Shown here one piece after another: positions 32,796 through 41,141 of a DNA stretch of 64,000 nt (within the stretch, counting starts at the first letter, position 1; each line of letters starts with the position of its first letter). The stretch is from Kitasatospora sp. SolWspMP-SS2h (GTDB lineage Bacteria > Actinomycetota > Actinomycetes > Streptomycetales > Streptomycetaceae): the NCBI RefSeq assembly GCF_003259315.1, contig NZ_QLLT01000001.1, forward strand, positions 434,001 to 498,000, read 5' to 3'. The notes under the pieces were generated by a model. It was not told the DNA's origin and did not search any database. It worked only from the letters and a program-made list of their open reading frames with translations. A program made the translations under genes and the position numbers.

Positions 32796-32881
32796 GGGAG
32801 CCTCCTCGGTGGGGATCGGTCGGGGTGCTTCCCATCCTCGGCCCGCAGGTGCCGGAACGGTCGCCGCGGGGCGGTGCGATG

Positions 32882-32900
32882 AGCGAAACTCGCTGTCATG
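32882..32900. promoter_or_regulatory. Inverted repeat at the Lrp-type regulator start
   Basis: AGCGA-AAC-TCGCT (32882-32894), extendable by ATG/CAT with two unpaired bases, overlaps the ribosome-binding region of the gene starting at 32898. It is a candidate autoregulatory site for the AsnC/Lrp protein. Confidence 0.4.
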
Positions 32901-33926
32901 GTCCGTGCATCGGCGCATTCCGTTCTGAGTCCCCTCGACCAGCGGCTGGTCGCCGCGCTGCAGTGGGACGGCCGGCTCGGCGCCGAACGGGCGGCCGAGG
33001 TGCTGGGGGTGGGGGCGGCGACGGTCCGCCGCCGGCTGCGGGCGCTGACCGCGGACGGCACGGTGCGGGTGGTGGTCTCCCCGGTGGCCCGGCCGCGTCA
33101 CGGGGGCTCGGCCGGGGCGCTGTTCCTGCGGATCAGGGTGCTGCGCGGCAAGCTCGACGCCATCGTGGCCGCGCTGGCGGCGCGCGAGGACGTCCCGTTC
33201 GTCGACGTCACCACGGCGGGGGACGAGATCTTCGCGGTCGCCCGGACCGAGCCCGGTTCGCGCGACCGGCTGGTGTTCCGTCAACTGCCCTCCACCCAGG
33301 CGGTGACGTCCGTGGAGAGCGCCACTATCCTGCACGTCTTCCGGCTCACCTCCGAGTGGCGCCACCAGGTGCTGACGGCGGCCGAACGCACGGCCCTGGC
33401 CCCGGCCTCCCCGCTCCCGCCCGCTCCGGTCCCGCCCGCCCCGACACCGCCCGCTCCGGTCCCGCCCGCACCGACACCGCCCGCCCCCGGCCCGTACGGT
33501 GTGGAGGCCGACCCGCTGGAACAGGCCCTGCTGGACGCCCTCGCCCCGGACGCCCGGCTGAGCGCGACGGCCCTGGCGGCCCGGACCGGCCACCCGGAGA
33601 GCACGGTCCGCCGCCGGTTGGCCCGGATGGCCGCGGAGGGCCGACTGGTCACCCAGGTGCTGGTCGACCCCCGCCGGCTCGGGCTGCCCATCGAGGCGAA
33701 GTTCCTCCTCCGGGTGACCCCGGACCACCTGGCCGCCACCGGCCGCGCCCTGGCCGCCCACCCGGCCGTCCACGGCGCGTTCGCCACCTCCGGCCCCTCC
33801 AACCTGCACGCGGCCGGCTACTTCCCCGATCTGGACTCCCTCTACGGCTTCCTCTCCCGGGACCTGACCGGCCTGGGCATCACCCACGTCGAAACGGCCG
33901 TCGTCACCCCCGCCACCGGCCGCTGA
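32898..33926 (+). CDS. Lrp/AsnC family regulator with two DNA-binding/ligand modules
   Basis: A 342-residue protein made of two AsnC-like halves. Each has a winged helix (L-D-Q-R-L-V-A-A-L-Q-W-D-G-R at about 12-25, and L-E-Q-A-L-L-D-A-L-A-P-D-A-R at about 207-220, each followed by T-V-R-R-R-L) and a RAM-type beta-alpha domain. The halves are joined by a P-P-A-P-V-P-P-A-P-T repeat of about 25 residues, encoded by tandem 30-base units. Double AsnC proteins occur in actinobacteria and act as amino-acid- or metabolite-sensing regulators. It is divergent from the hydrolase gene. Confidence 0.84.
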   Translation: MVRASAHSVLSPLDQRLVAALQWDGRLGAERAAEVLGVGAATVRRRLRALTADGTVRVVVSPVARPRHGGSAGALFLRIRVLRGKLDAIVAALAAREDVPFVDVTTAGDEIFAVARTEPGSRDRLVFRQLPSTQAVTSVESATILHVFRLTSEWRHQVLTAAERTALAPASPLPPAPVPPAPTPPAPVPPAPTPPAPGPYGVEADPLEQALLDALAPDARLSATALAARTGHPESTVRRRLARMAAEGRLVTQVLVDPRRLGLPIEAKFLLRVTPDHLAATGRALAAHPAVHGAFATSGPSNLHAAGYFPDLDSLYGFLSRDLTGLGITHVETAVVTPATGR

Positions 33927-34078
33927 ACCCCTCCCGCTCCCCCGGGCCGCAGAGCACCCGCCGACCACGCCGGCACCTGCAGTGGATGACCCGCGGGTTC
34001 AGGGGTAGGCGCGGGCGGGCGGGGAGAGATCCCGGCCCGACGCACGGGAGCAGGACGGCAGCAGGAAGGAGCACGGCC

Positions 34079-34498
34079 ATGAGCAGCGGCATCGGGGACG
34101 GCGCCCGGTACGGCGGCGAGGAGCCGGTGGGCGCCCTCGTCACGCGGGCGTCGCAGCAACTCTCGGAACTGGTCCGGGAGGAGATGCAGTTGGCCCGGGC
34201 GGAGCTGACCGAGAAGGGCAAGCGCTACGGCCTGGGCGGCGGCCTGGTCGGCGGGGCCGGACTGGTCGGCATCCTGGCGGCCCAGGCCGTGGTCGCCGCG
34301 GCGATCGCCGCCCTCGCACTGGCCCTGCCGGTGTGGGCGTCGGCGCTGATCGTCGCGGCCCTGCTCGCACTGGTCGCCGCGGTCCTGGTCCAGGCCGGCC
34401 GCAAGCAGGTGGCCAGGGCCGGCGCTCCCGCGCCCGAGCAGACCATCGACAGCGTGAAGGCCGACGTGGCCGAGATCAAGGAGAGGGCACACCGATGA
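34079..34498 (+). CDS. Phage-holin-III/DUF1469-like membrane protein
   Basis: A 139-residue protein with an amphipathic N-terminal helix (S-Q-L-S-E-L-V-R-E-E-M-Q-L-A-R-A-E-L, residues 25-45), two transmembrane helices (about 55-75 and 82-105) and a helical tail. It matches the putative actinobacteriophage holin III family, common as chromosomal three-gene sets in streptomycetes and not linked to phages. First gene of an operon; its TGA overlaps the next ATG. Confidence 0.83.
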   Translation: MSSGIGDGARYGGEEPVGALVTRASQQLSELVREEMQLARAELTEKGKRYGLGGGLVGGAGLVGILAAQAVVAAAIAALALALPVWASALIVAALLALVAAVLVQAGRKQVARAGAPAPEQTIDSVKADVAEIKERAHR

Positions 34499-34956
34499 AC
34501 GAGCAGCCCCAGGGCGACGGTTCGGCGGAGACCGACCGGCTCCGCGAGCAGGTCGAGCACACCCGCGAGGACCTCGGCCGCACGGTCGAGGCGCTGGCGG
34601 CCAAGGCGGACGTCAAGGAGCAGGTCGTGGAGAAGACCGCCGAACTCAAGGAACAGGCCGCCGAGAAGGCCGCGCAACTGACCGGCAAGCTCCGGGAGAA
34701 GGCGGGGCAGGCCGCCGACCTGGTCAAGGAGAAGACCCCGGACCAGGTGCTGGAGAAGGCCGACCAGGCCGCCACCCAGATCCGCGACACCGCGGTCCAC
34801 GCCGGTCAGCTGGCCGCCGAGAAGACCCCGGAGCAACTGCGGCAGAAGGCCGCGTCCGCCGTCGCGGCGGCCCGGGCCAACCGCACCCCGCTGCTGGTCG
34901 GCGGCGCGGTCCTGGTGGTCACCCTGCTCCTGCTGCGCGGCCGGAAGCAGAAGTGA
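34495..34956 (+). CDS. DUF3618 family protein
   Basis: A 153-residue, mostly helical protein. The DUF3618 segment is near the start (T-D-R-L-R-E-Q-V-E-H-T-R-E-D-L-G-R-T-V-E-A-L), followed by Lys/Glu/Ala-rich helices with repeated A-E-K and K-E-K-T-P-(D/E)-Q units and one C-terminal transmembrane helix (L-L-V-G-G-A-V-L-V-V-T-L-L-L-L). It is tail-anchored, facing the cytoplasm, and probably builds a complex with its two neighbours. Stop-start overlaps bind it to both. Confidence 0.83.
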   Translation: MNEQPQGDGSAETDRLREQVEHTREDLGRTVEALAAKADVKEQVVEKTAELKEQAAEKAAQLTGKLREKAGQAADLVKEKTPDQVLEKADQAATQIRDTAVHAGQLAAEKTPEQLRQKAASAVAAARANRTPLLVGGAVLVVTLLLLRGRKQK

Positions 34957-35219
34957 ACGCGGTCAAGATCCTGTACAAGCCGGTCGGGCTGACGCTCGGC
35001 GTGGTCGGCGGCCTGCTCGCGGGCGTCGCCTTCAAGCAGACCTGGAAGCTGATCGGCCACGACGACGACACCCCGGACGCCACCGACGAGGACCGCACCT
35101 GGCGCGAGGTCCTGCTCGCCGCCACCCTCCAGGGCGCGATCTTCGCCCTCGTCAAAGCCGCCATCGACCGCAGCGGAGCCACCGCCACCCGCCGCCTCAC
35201 CGGCACCTGGCCCGGCTGA
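34953..35219 (+). CDS. DUF4235 family small membrane protein
   Basis: An 88-residue protein with two hydrophobic segments (Y-K-P-V-G-L-T-L-G-V-V-G-G-L-L-A-G at 8-24, then L-A-A-T-L-Q-G-A-I-F-A-L-V-K-A) separated by an acidic loop (H-D-D-D-T-P-D-A-T-D-E-D). This is the DUF4235 pattern. It starts at a GTG within the end of DUF3618 and closes the operon; a terminator hairpin follows 10 bases later. Confidence 0.83.
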   Translation: MNAVKILYKPVGLTLGVVGGLLAGVAFKQTWKLIGHDDDTPDATDEDRTWREVLLAATLQGAIFALVKAAIDRSGATATRRLTGTWPG

Positions 35220-35229
35220 CCCACCCCCA

Positions 35230-35264
35230 GGCGCCGGTCCCCCACCTCAGGGGGGACCGGCGCC
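35230..35264 (+). terminator. Terminator after the DUF1469-DUF3618-DUF4235 operon
   Basis: GGCGCCGGTCCCCC (35230-35243) pairs perfectly with 35251-35264 (14 bp, 7-base loop). It lies between this operon and the convergent Fic gene and may serve both. Confidence 0.8.
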
Positions 35265-35297
35265 TCGGCACGTCCGGACGGCGCCCAGGAGCGGGCC

Positions 35298-36383
35298 TCA
35301 GGGCGGGGGGTCCTCGTACGGGGTGTCCAGGACGGCGAGGGCCTGGGGGTGGATCAGGGCGCCCGGGAGGCAGGGGTGGGGGGTGAGGATTCCGGCGGTG
35401 CGGAGGCGGTCGAGGGGTGGGGCCGGGTCGTGCGGGATGCGGTCGTGGAGCCAGGGCGCGGAGAGGGCGGGGGCGGTGCGGAGGCAGTTAAGGACGGCCG
35501 TCTCGGCGGCGTCGCCGTCGGTGCGGGCGATCGCGGCGTCGATCAGGGCGCCGTAGGTCTCGACGGTCGCGGTCCGGTGGCGGGCGGTGTCGGTGACGGT
35601 GCGGGCGAACAGTTCGCCCCAGGGGGCGAGTCGGCCTTGGGCGGCGGCGACCACCGCCCGGTCGTGCTCGGCCCGGTGGCGTTCGGTCCAGCCTTCGAGG
35701 TCGAGCAGGAGGCCGGGCAGGAGGCCGGCGGCCACCAGGTCGCACTCCGCGAGGAGCCGGGCGGTGCGGCCGTTGGCGTCGGGGAAGGGGTGGACGGTGA
35801 GCAGCCGCACCATGCCGAGCGCCGCGGCGTCCAGCGGCGGCGAGGTGGTCCGGGTGCCCCACGCGTACCAGCGCCGGACGTGGTCGCGCAGGTCGCGGCC
35901 GGGGCGGACGGTCATCACGAAGCGCCGCCCGTCCGGCCAGTTCACCCTGGCGGTGGCGTTCCGGAAGCCGCCGGTGCCGGGGATGTTGGGGTCGGCGGCG
36001 ACGAGCAGCCCGTGCAGTTCGGCGAGGGCGTCCGGGGTGAAGCAGGGGCGGCGGTCGGGCCGTTCGGCGCGTTCGGCGCGGACCGAGTGCACGGCCAGCA
36101 GTCCGGCCGCGGCCCGGGCCTCGGCGGCCTCGGCGATCCGGGCGGTCGCCTGTTCGCCGGTCAGTCCGGCGAGGTGGCGGTGGTGCGCCTTCGTCCGGTA
36201 GCGGGGGCGGTGGAACAGGTCGGGGTCGCCGAGGTGGCGCCGGACGGCCGCGGTGAGCGCGGCGAGGGCGGCCAGCGCCGCGGCCCGGGCCGGTCCGGGG
36301 ATCACCTCCGCGTCGAGCAGCGGCACGACCGGCACGACGGGCGTGGCCGGCCGTGCCGCCAGTTCGGAGGGGTGGCGGGGCAT
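35298..36383 (-). CDS. Fic domain protein
   Basis: A 361-residue Fic/DOC protein. The active-site loop H-P-F-P-D-A-N-G-R-T-A-R (about residues 195-206) has the catalytic His and the Asn-Gly-Arg anion hole; Ala stands where most Fic proteins have Gly. The inhibitory helix motif (S/T-x3-E-G/N) was not found at the N-terminus. A putative flap precedes the loop (N-W-P-D-G-R-R-F-V-M-T). The C-terminal 100 residues look like a winged helix. It would transfer AMP or another nucleotide to a protein target. It starts 30 bases from the end of the secreted-protein gene. Confidence 0.82.
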   Translation of the reverse strand: MPRHPSELAARPATPVVPVVPLLDAEVIPGPARAAALAALAALTAAVRRHLGDPDLFHRPRYRTKAHHRHLAGLTGEQATARIAEAAEARAAAGLLAVHSVRAERAERPDRRPCFTPDALAELHGLLVAADPNIPGTGGFRNATARVNWPDGRRFVMTVRPGRDLRDHVRRWYAWGTRTTSPPLDAAALGMVRLLTVHPFPDANGRTARLLAECDLVAAGLLPGLLLDLEGWTERHRAEHDRAVVAAAQGRLAPWGELFARTVTDTARHRTATVETYGALIDAAIARTDGDAAETAVLNCLRTAPALSAPWLHDRIPHDPAPPLDRLRTAGILTPHPCLPGALIHPQALAVLDTPYEDPPP

Positions 36384-36399
36384 CAGGACGGGACCGGCC

Positions 36400-37185
36400 T
36401 CAGCAGGGGCGCGGGGTCACGACGCCGGTCGGGGCCGTGACGTTCACGAACTCGGTCTTGTACGAGAGGCTCCAGTAGTCGAAGGTCGTGATCCGGTAGA
36501 CGTTGGTCTGGTACTCGACGAACAGCGACCAGCTCTCGCCCGGGTTGAGGGTGAAGTCGACGGTCTGGCTGCGGCTGATCGTGGTGTTGAGCTGGGTGCC
36601 GATCGTGGCGGTGAGCACGTCGACCGCCTTCGCCGAGATGTTGGTGCTGACCTGGTAGGTGACGTCGTACTTGACGGTCTCCGCCACCTTGTACGGCATG
36701 GAGTTGCCGTTGCGGTAGCAGTTCTCGTGCTTCTCCCAGAGCTTCCCGAGCCGGTACAGCACCGCGCCCGGGGTGCTGTCCTCGCCGCCCCCGCCGACGG
36801 CTCCGGTGTTGCCGGGGATGGCCGGGTCGGCCGGTGCGGGGGCCGGTGTGGCGGTGCCGGTGACCACGACGGTGGGCAGGGTGGCGTCCGCCACGGGCAC
36901 GGGCGCCTCGCTGACGTTGGACCCGTTGGTGATGACGGTCGGCAGGCTGCCCGTCGCCGGCCCCGGGTCGTCGCCCGGGTAGTCGGGGTAGCCGGGGTCG
37001 GGGAGGTCGATGATCGGCGGGTCCTCGTCGTCCGGGTCGTCCGGCGGCGGCGGGTCCTCGTTGCCGCAGGTGGAGTGGTCGTCCACGCAGGACGCGTAGG
37101 CGGTGAACGGGGCGGTGACCGCCGGCACCGTGGTGAGGACGGTGGCGCCGAGTGCGGCGGCCACCGCCATGCTCCTGAGTTTCAC
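36400..37185 (-). CDS. Secreted protein with Pro/Asp linker and beta-rich C-terminal domain
   Basis: A 261-residue exported protein. The signal peptide (V-K-L-R-S-M-A-V-A-A-A-L, cleavage likely after A-Y-A near residue 27) is followed by C-V-D-D-H-S-T-C, then an Asp/Pro-rich linker and Ala/Pro/Thr stretch to about residue 140. The C-terminal domain is rich in alternating Ser/Thr and aliphatic residues (S-T-N-I-S-A-K, T-T-I-S-R-S-Q-T-V-D-F-T-L-N-P-G) and ends with a Cys. This is a plausible beta-sheet, faintly like aerolysin/ETX-type toxins, but I do not recognise the family. GTG 37185 follows GGAGG. Confidence 0.7.
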   Translation of the reverse strand: MKLRSMAVAAALGATVLTTVPAVTAPFTAYASCVDDHSTCGNEDPPPPDDPDDEDPPIIDLPDPGYPDYPGDDPGPATGSLPTVITNGSNVSEAPVPVADATLPTVVVTGTATPAPAPADPAIPGNTGAVGGGGEDSTPGAVLYRLGKLWEKHENCYRNGNSMPYKVAETVKYDVTYQVSTNISAKAVDVLTATIGTQLNTTISRSQTVDFTLNPGESWSLFVEYQTNVYRITTFDYWSLSYKTEFVNVTAPTGVVTPRPC

Positions 37186-37439
37186 GTTGTCCTCCGGATC
37201 GGAAGGTCGGGAGAGGCCAGCTTGATCGAGCACGCCCGCGGAAGCGTCAGGGGGAGCACGTAATCTCCGTACGTATCTCCGGGCCGCCCGTGTCAGGGCG
37301 CACCCGGTCGACGCCGCCGAGTCGTCAGGACCGCCCGGCCCCGCCGGGGAGGTCAGCCGGGGAGTGCGGTGGCGCCGGGGCGTCCGGAGGGCGGGCCGGG
37401 TGGGGCACCTCGCGTCGACAACGGAAGTGGGCAAGCGCC

Positions 37440-40400
37440 TTGCAGCACAACAGTTCTCCGGCCGGGCACCTCGCCGCGGAGCAGCTCGCCGGAGAGCAAC
37501 GGCCCGCCGGGGGCCGGCTCGTGGGGCGGGAGGCCGAACTCTCCGCGCTCACCCGGGCCGTGCTCGCGCTGGAACGCGGCCGGGGCTCGGTCGTCGAGCT
37601 GCCCGGGGAACCGGGGATCGGCAAGACCCGCCTGGCCGGGGCGCTCCTGGAGCTGGCCGCACGGCGCGGGGTCCCGGTGGCCCGGGCCCACGCCCGGCGC
37701 GGCGGCACCGGCCCGTGGCAGGTCTTCCGCGACGCCCGGGAGTCGGCGGGCGGCGACGGTGCGGCGGAGCAGCGGTTCGACGGTCCCGAGCAGCAACTCG
37801 ACCGCCCGGAGCAGTGGTTCGACGGTCCCGAGCAGCAACTCGACCGGCCGGAGCAGTGGTTCGACGGTCCCGAGCAGCAACTCGACCGGCCGGAGCAGTG
37901 GTTCGACGGTTTGGAGCAGCAACTCGACTGGCCTGAGCAGCGGTTCGGCGGCCCGAAGCAGCAACTCGACGGTCCGGGGCAGCGGTTCGACGGCCCGGCC
38001 GACCGGCCGCTCGCCTGGGCGGCGGGGCACCTCGTGGTGCTGGACGACGTCCACCTGTGCGATCCGGCGTCGACGGCGCTGCTGGTCCGGCTGGTGCGGT
38101 CGGTGACGCCCGCCCCGTTCCTGCTCGCGGTCGCCCACCGGCCGGGGCAGACCGCGCCCGCGCTCCGGGCCGCGCTGCAGGACGGGGTGCGGGCCGGGAC
38201 GGTGACCCGGGTCGAGCCCCGTGCCCTCACCCCGGAGGAGGTGGCCGTCCTGCTGGCCGACCGGCCCGCAGACGGGGAGCCCGGAGCCCACACCCCGGCC
38301 GAACTCCGGGCGTTCGCCGCCCGGTTGTGTGCCGCGGCCGAGGGCAATCCGCGCTACCTGCGCCTGCTCGTCGCGGCGCGCTGGCAGCCCGAGCACTGGC
38401 CCGAGCGGGCGGGCACCGACCCGGCCGGGCTGCTGCGCGCGGCGAAGCCGCTGGTCGCCGAACTCGACGCGCTGACGCCGCCCGCGGCGCTCACCGCGTC
38501 CGCGGCGGCCGTGGCCGGCAGCCCGTTCCGGCCGGAGGACGTCGCCCGGCTCTCCGGCCTGGGGGCGGACCGCACCCTCGACGCGCTCGCCGAACTGGAG
38601 GAGGCCGGCCTGCTGCGGCAGGCCGACTGGCAGGGCCGGCTCGCCTTCCGCCACCCGGTGGTCGGCCACGTCGCGCACGAGCGGGCCGGGCTGTCCTTCC
38701 GGCTGCGGGCCCACCGCCGCGCCCTGGAACTCATCACCGGCCGGGACGGGCGGGCCCGCGACCGGGCCCGGCACGCCGAGCACCTGCTGGGCAGCGACGC
38801 GGCACTGGCCGCGCGCACCCTGGCGGAGGGGGCGGCGGAGATCGCGGCGCTGGAACCTGCCACCGCCGCCCGCTGGCTCGGCCTGGCCCTGGAGGCCCTG
38901 CCCGACGGAGGGGGCGGCGGCGCGGACGCCGCCGCCCGGAACGCGATGGAACTCGCCCGCTGCCGCGCCCTGATCGCCTCGGGCCACCCGGGCGAGGCCC
39001 GCACCCGGGCGCACGAACTGCTCGGCCGCCGGGCCGCGACGCTCGACGAGCGGCAGCTGTGCCAGGCGTACGCGGTCTGCGTCGGCGCCGAGCGGCAGCT
39101 CGGCCGCTACGCGGAGGCGGCGGCCCTGGCCGACGCGGCCCTCCGCCTGCTGCCCCGGCCGCTGCCGTCGCCGCTGCCGGCCGAGGCCGCCGAACTGGTC
39201 ATCGAGCACGGGCTGGTCCACGTCCTGCGCGGCACCCACGACCAGGCCCGGGCCCTGCTCCGGGAAGCCGTCCGGGTGCCGACCGGGGCCGACGGACACG
39301 GCGGCGGCCCCGACCCCGGCCCCGCCTCCAGCCACGGAGACGGAGACGCGGACGCGGACGGCGTCACCGAGCCGGACCGCACCGTGTTACGGGTGCTCGA
39401 CGCGCTCTGCGTCACCCACGCGGGCGACCTGGCCGAGGCCCTGGACGAGGTCACCCACTGCGCCCGGCTGGTCGACGCCCTGCCGGACCCGATGGCCGGC
39501 CGCACCCCGGAGACCCTGGCCCTGCTCGGCAGCGCCGAGCTCTACCTGGAGCGGTTCGCCGACGCGGCCCGCCACCTGAGCCGCGGGCTGACGGCCGACC
39601 GGCGGGAGCTGACCGCCGACCGCCACGGACCGGCCACCGATCATCGCGGACCGGCCGCCGACCACCGCGGACCGACGGCCGACCGCCGGAGGCCCCAGCG
39701 GCCCGTCCTGCTCCACCGCCTGCTCGGGCTCGCGGTGGCCGAGCAGTGGACCGGCCGCCTGGAGTCCTCCCGGCAGCACGCCACGGAGGCCGAGGACCTC
39801 GCCCACTGCCTGGGGGTGCGGCCCGCGCTGGCCCTGGCACGAGCGATCCGCGCGACGGCGCTCGTCTGGGCCGGTGACCCGGAGGGCGCCGCCGAGGCCG
39901 TGGCGCTGGTCGAGGAGGCGACGGAGGCGGCCCCGTCCGGCCACAGCTGGTGGGCGGCCTCGGCGACCGGCCTGCTCGCCCAGGCCCGGCTGCTCGGGGG
40001 CGATCCGGCCGGGTGCCGGCGGACCCTGCTGGACGGCGGGACCGACGAGCGGCTGCCCCTGGTCCGGCCCTTCTCCCGGCCGTTCCTGCTGGCGGTGCTG
40101 GCGACCGCCACCCTGGAGTGCGGGGACCGGGCGGAGGCGGAGCGGCTGGTCCGGACCGCCGAGGCGGAGGCCCGGCGGCTCGGGCTGCCCGTCCAGGAGG
40201 CCCACGCGCGGTGCGCCCGGGCCCGGCTCCAGCTGGCCGACGGCGACCACGGCGCGGCGGCCGGGCACTTCGCCCGGGCGGCGGAGGCGTTCCGGGCCGC
40301 CGGGATGCCGGTGCAGTACGCCTGGACCCTGGCGACCGGCGCCCGTGCCTTCCACGAGGCGTACGGCCCGGCCGCGGCCCTCGACCGCCTGGGCACGGCC

Positions 40401-40685
40401 GAGGCGGTCGTCCGGACGCACCCGGCCCTGCTCGTGACGGAGCAGGTGACCCGCGCCCGCGCCGAACTGTCGACGGACTGCCGCACCGCGCACCCGCGCG
40501 GCCTGCTCAGCGACCGCGAGCTGGAGATCGCCGAGCTGGCCGCGACGGGGCTGCGCACCCGCGAGATCGCCGAGCGGCTCTTCCTCAGCCCGCGCACGGT
40601 GGAGACCCACCTGTCCCGCGTCTACCGCAAACTCGACGTCCCGTCCCGGCTCGCGCTGTCCGACCTCCTGCGCCGAACCAGGTGA
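37440..40685 (+). CDS. LAL-type LuxR regulator with a heptad-repeat insert in the ATPase domain
   Basis: About 1081 residues, large ATP-binding LuxR regulator. Walker A (G-E-P-G-I-G-K-T-R-L) is near residue 58, Walker B (L-V-V-L-D-D-V-H-L-C-D) near 199, then TPR-like helices and a C-terminal LuxR helix-turn-helix (L-S-D-R-E-L-E-I-A-E-L-A then T-V-E-T-H-L-S-R-V-Y-R-K-L). Between Walker A and B lie eleven 7-residue repeats. The LAL family usually controls secondary metabolism or sugar use. The start is uncertain: TTG 37440 gives a normal-length head, while GTG 37290 would add 50 unlikely residues. The stop lies in a palindrome. Confidence 0.82.
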   Translation: MQHNSSPAGHLAAEQLAGEQRPAGGRLVGREAELSALTRAVLALERGRGSVVELPGEPGIGKTRLAGALLELAARRGVPVARAHARRGGTGPWQVFRDARESAGGDGAAEQRFDGPEQQLDRPEQWFDGPEQQLDRPEQWFDGPEQQLDRPEQWFDGLEQQLDWPEQRFGGPKQQLDGPGQRFDGPADRPLAWAAGHLVVLDDVHLCDPASTALLVRLVRSVTPAPFLLAVAHRPGQTAPALRAALQDGVRAGTVTRVEPRALTPEEVAVLLADRPADGEPGAHTPAELRAFAARLCAAAEGNPRYLRLLVAARWQPEHWPERAGTDPAGLLRAAKPLVAELDALTPPAALTASAAAVAGSPFRPEDVARLSGLGADRTLDALAELEEAGLLRQADWQGRLAFRHPVVGHVAHERAGLSFRLRAHRRALELITGRDGRARDRARHAEHLLGSDAALAARTLAEGAAEIAALEPATAARWLGLALEALPDGGGGGADAAARNAMELARCRALIASGHPGEARTRAHELLGRRAATLDERQLCQAYAVCVGAERQLGRYAEAAALADAALRLLPRPLPSPLPAEAAELVIEHGLVHVLRGTHDQARALLREAVRVPTGADGHGGGPDPGPASSHGDGDADADGVTEPDRTVLRVLDALCVTHAGDLAEALDEVTHCARLVDALPDPMAGRTPETLALLGSAELYLERFADAARHLSRGLTADRRELTADRHGPATDHRGPAADHRGPTADRRRPQRPVLLHRLLGLAVAEQWTGRLESSRQHATEAEDLAHCLGVRPALALARAIRATALVWAGDPEGAAEAVALVEEATEAAPSGHSWWAASATGLLAQARLLGGDPAGCRRTLLDGGTDERLPLVRPFSRPFLLAVLATATLECGDRAEAERLVRTAEAEARRLGLPVQEAHARCARARLQLADGDHGAAAGHFARAAEAFRAAGMPVQYAWTLATGARAFHEAYGPAAALDRLGTAEAVVRTHPALLVTEQVTRARAELSTDCRTAHPRGLLSDRELEIAELAATGLRTREIAERLFLSPRTVETHLSRVYRKLDVPSRLALSDLLRRTR
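37767..37997 (+). repeat. Eleven 21-bp (7-codon) tandem repeats in the LAL gene
   Basis: Units alternate E-Q-W-F-D-G-P and E-Q-Q-L-D-R-P, so the real period is 42 bases; the middle copies are almost identical in DNA and the outer ones diverge. The units are multiples of three, so copy changes keep the frame. They replace the segment that normally links the two nucleotide-binding motifs. Confidence 0.9.
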
Positions 40686-40736
40686 CCGATCGGTCACCGG
40701 CCGACCGGTCGTTCGGCGGCCGACCGGTCGTTCGGC
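40681..40736. repeat. Palindrome and 19-bp direct repeat after the LAL gene
   Basis: GGTGACCGATCGGTCACC (40681-40698) is a perfect 18-bp palindrome containing the LAL stop codon. It is followed by two perfect copies of GGCCGACCGGTCGTTCGGC (40699-40717, 40718-40736), each internally symmetric. The block separates the convergent LAL and LapA genes and may terminate both. Confidence 0.75.
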
Positions 40737-40742
40737 GGATGG

Positions 40743-40997
40743 CTAGCGCCTGGAGCGGCGGCGGGCCAGCAGTTCGCCGAGGGCGGCGCCGACCAGCAGG
40801 GTGACCAGGAGGACCAGCCACAGCGGGAGGGTGACGGTGGGGATCCACAGCCGGATGCGCACCGAGGCGGTGTTCACCGCGATGAACCAGATCGCCAGTA
40901 CGCCGAGCACCAGGAAGGCGATCGTCCTGATGCGCACGTCGCGGCCACCGACCGTCATCGAGGACGGCCGGTCCGCACTGTTCCTGTTGTCAGCCAT
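40743..40997 (-). CDS. LapA (DUF1049) domain membrane protein
   Basis: An 84-residue protein with two transmembrane helices (I-A-F-L-V-L-G-V-L-A-I-W-F-I-A-V-N and T-L-P-L-W-L-V-L-L-V-T-L-L-V-G) and the signature V-N-T-A-S-V-R-I-R-L-W between them, typical of LapA. The C-terminus is a basic R-R-R-S-R-R. CATAAT ends 7 bases before the ATG at 40997, so the gene is probably leaderless; the in-frame ATG at 41006 overlaps that -10. The role in Gram-positives is unknown. Confidence 0.8.
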   Translation of the reverse strand: MADNRNSADRPSSMTVGGRDVRIRTIAFLVLGVLAIWFIAVNTASVRIRLWIPTVTLPLWLVLLVTLLVGAALGELLARRRSRR

Positions 40998-41141
40998 GTG
41001 GCCCATTATGTGAGGGATGTCGCGATTCGGCCCGTCGGCGGCGGGTGCCCGGGGCTCCGGCGCGCACCCGCCCCCGTCCGCGCCCGTCCGCCCCCGGCGC
41101 GCCGGTTCCGGCCGGTCCGGCGCGCTGCCTACGGTGGGGTG

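Noticed and set aside
34079..35219. A phage lysis cassette suggested by the holin-like protein
   Set aside because: The neighbours are DUF3618 and DUF4235 proteins with no endolysin; this trio is a common streptomycete chromosomal operon.
35298..37185. A Fic-toxin/antitoxin or toxin-export pair formed with the adjacent secreted protein
   Set aside because: The Fic protein has no adjacent small antitoxin gene, and nothing besides proximity links it to the secreted protein.
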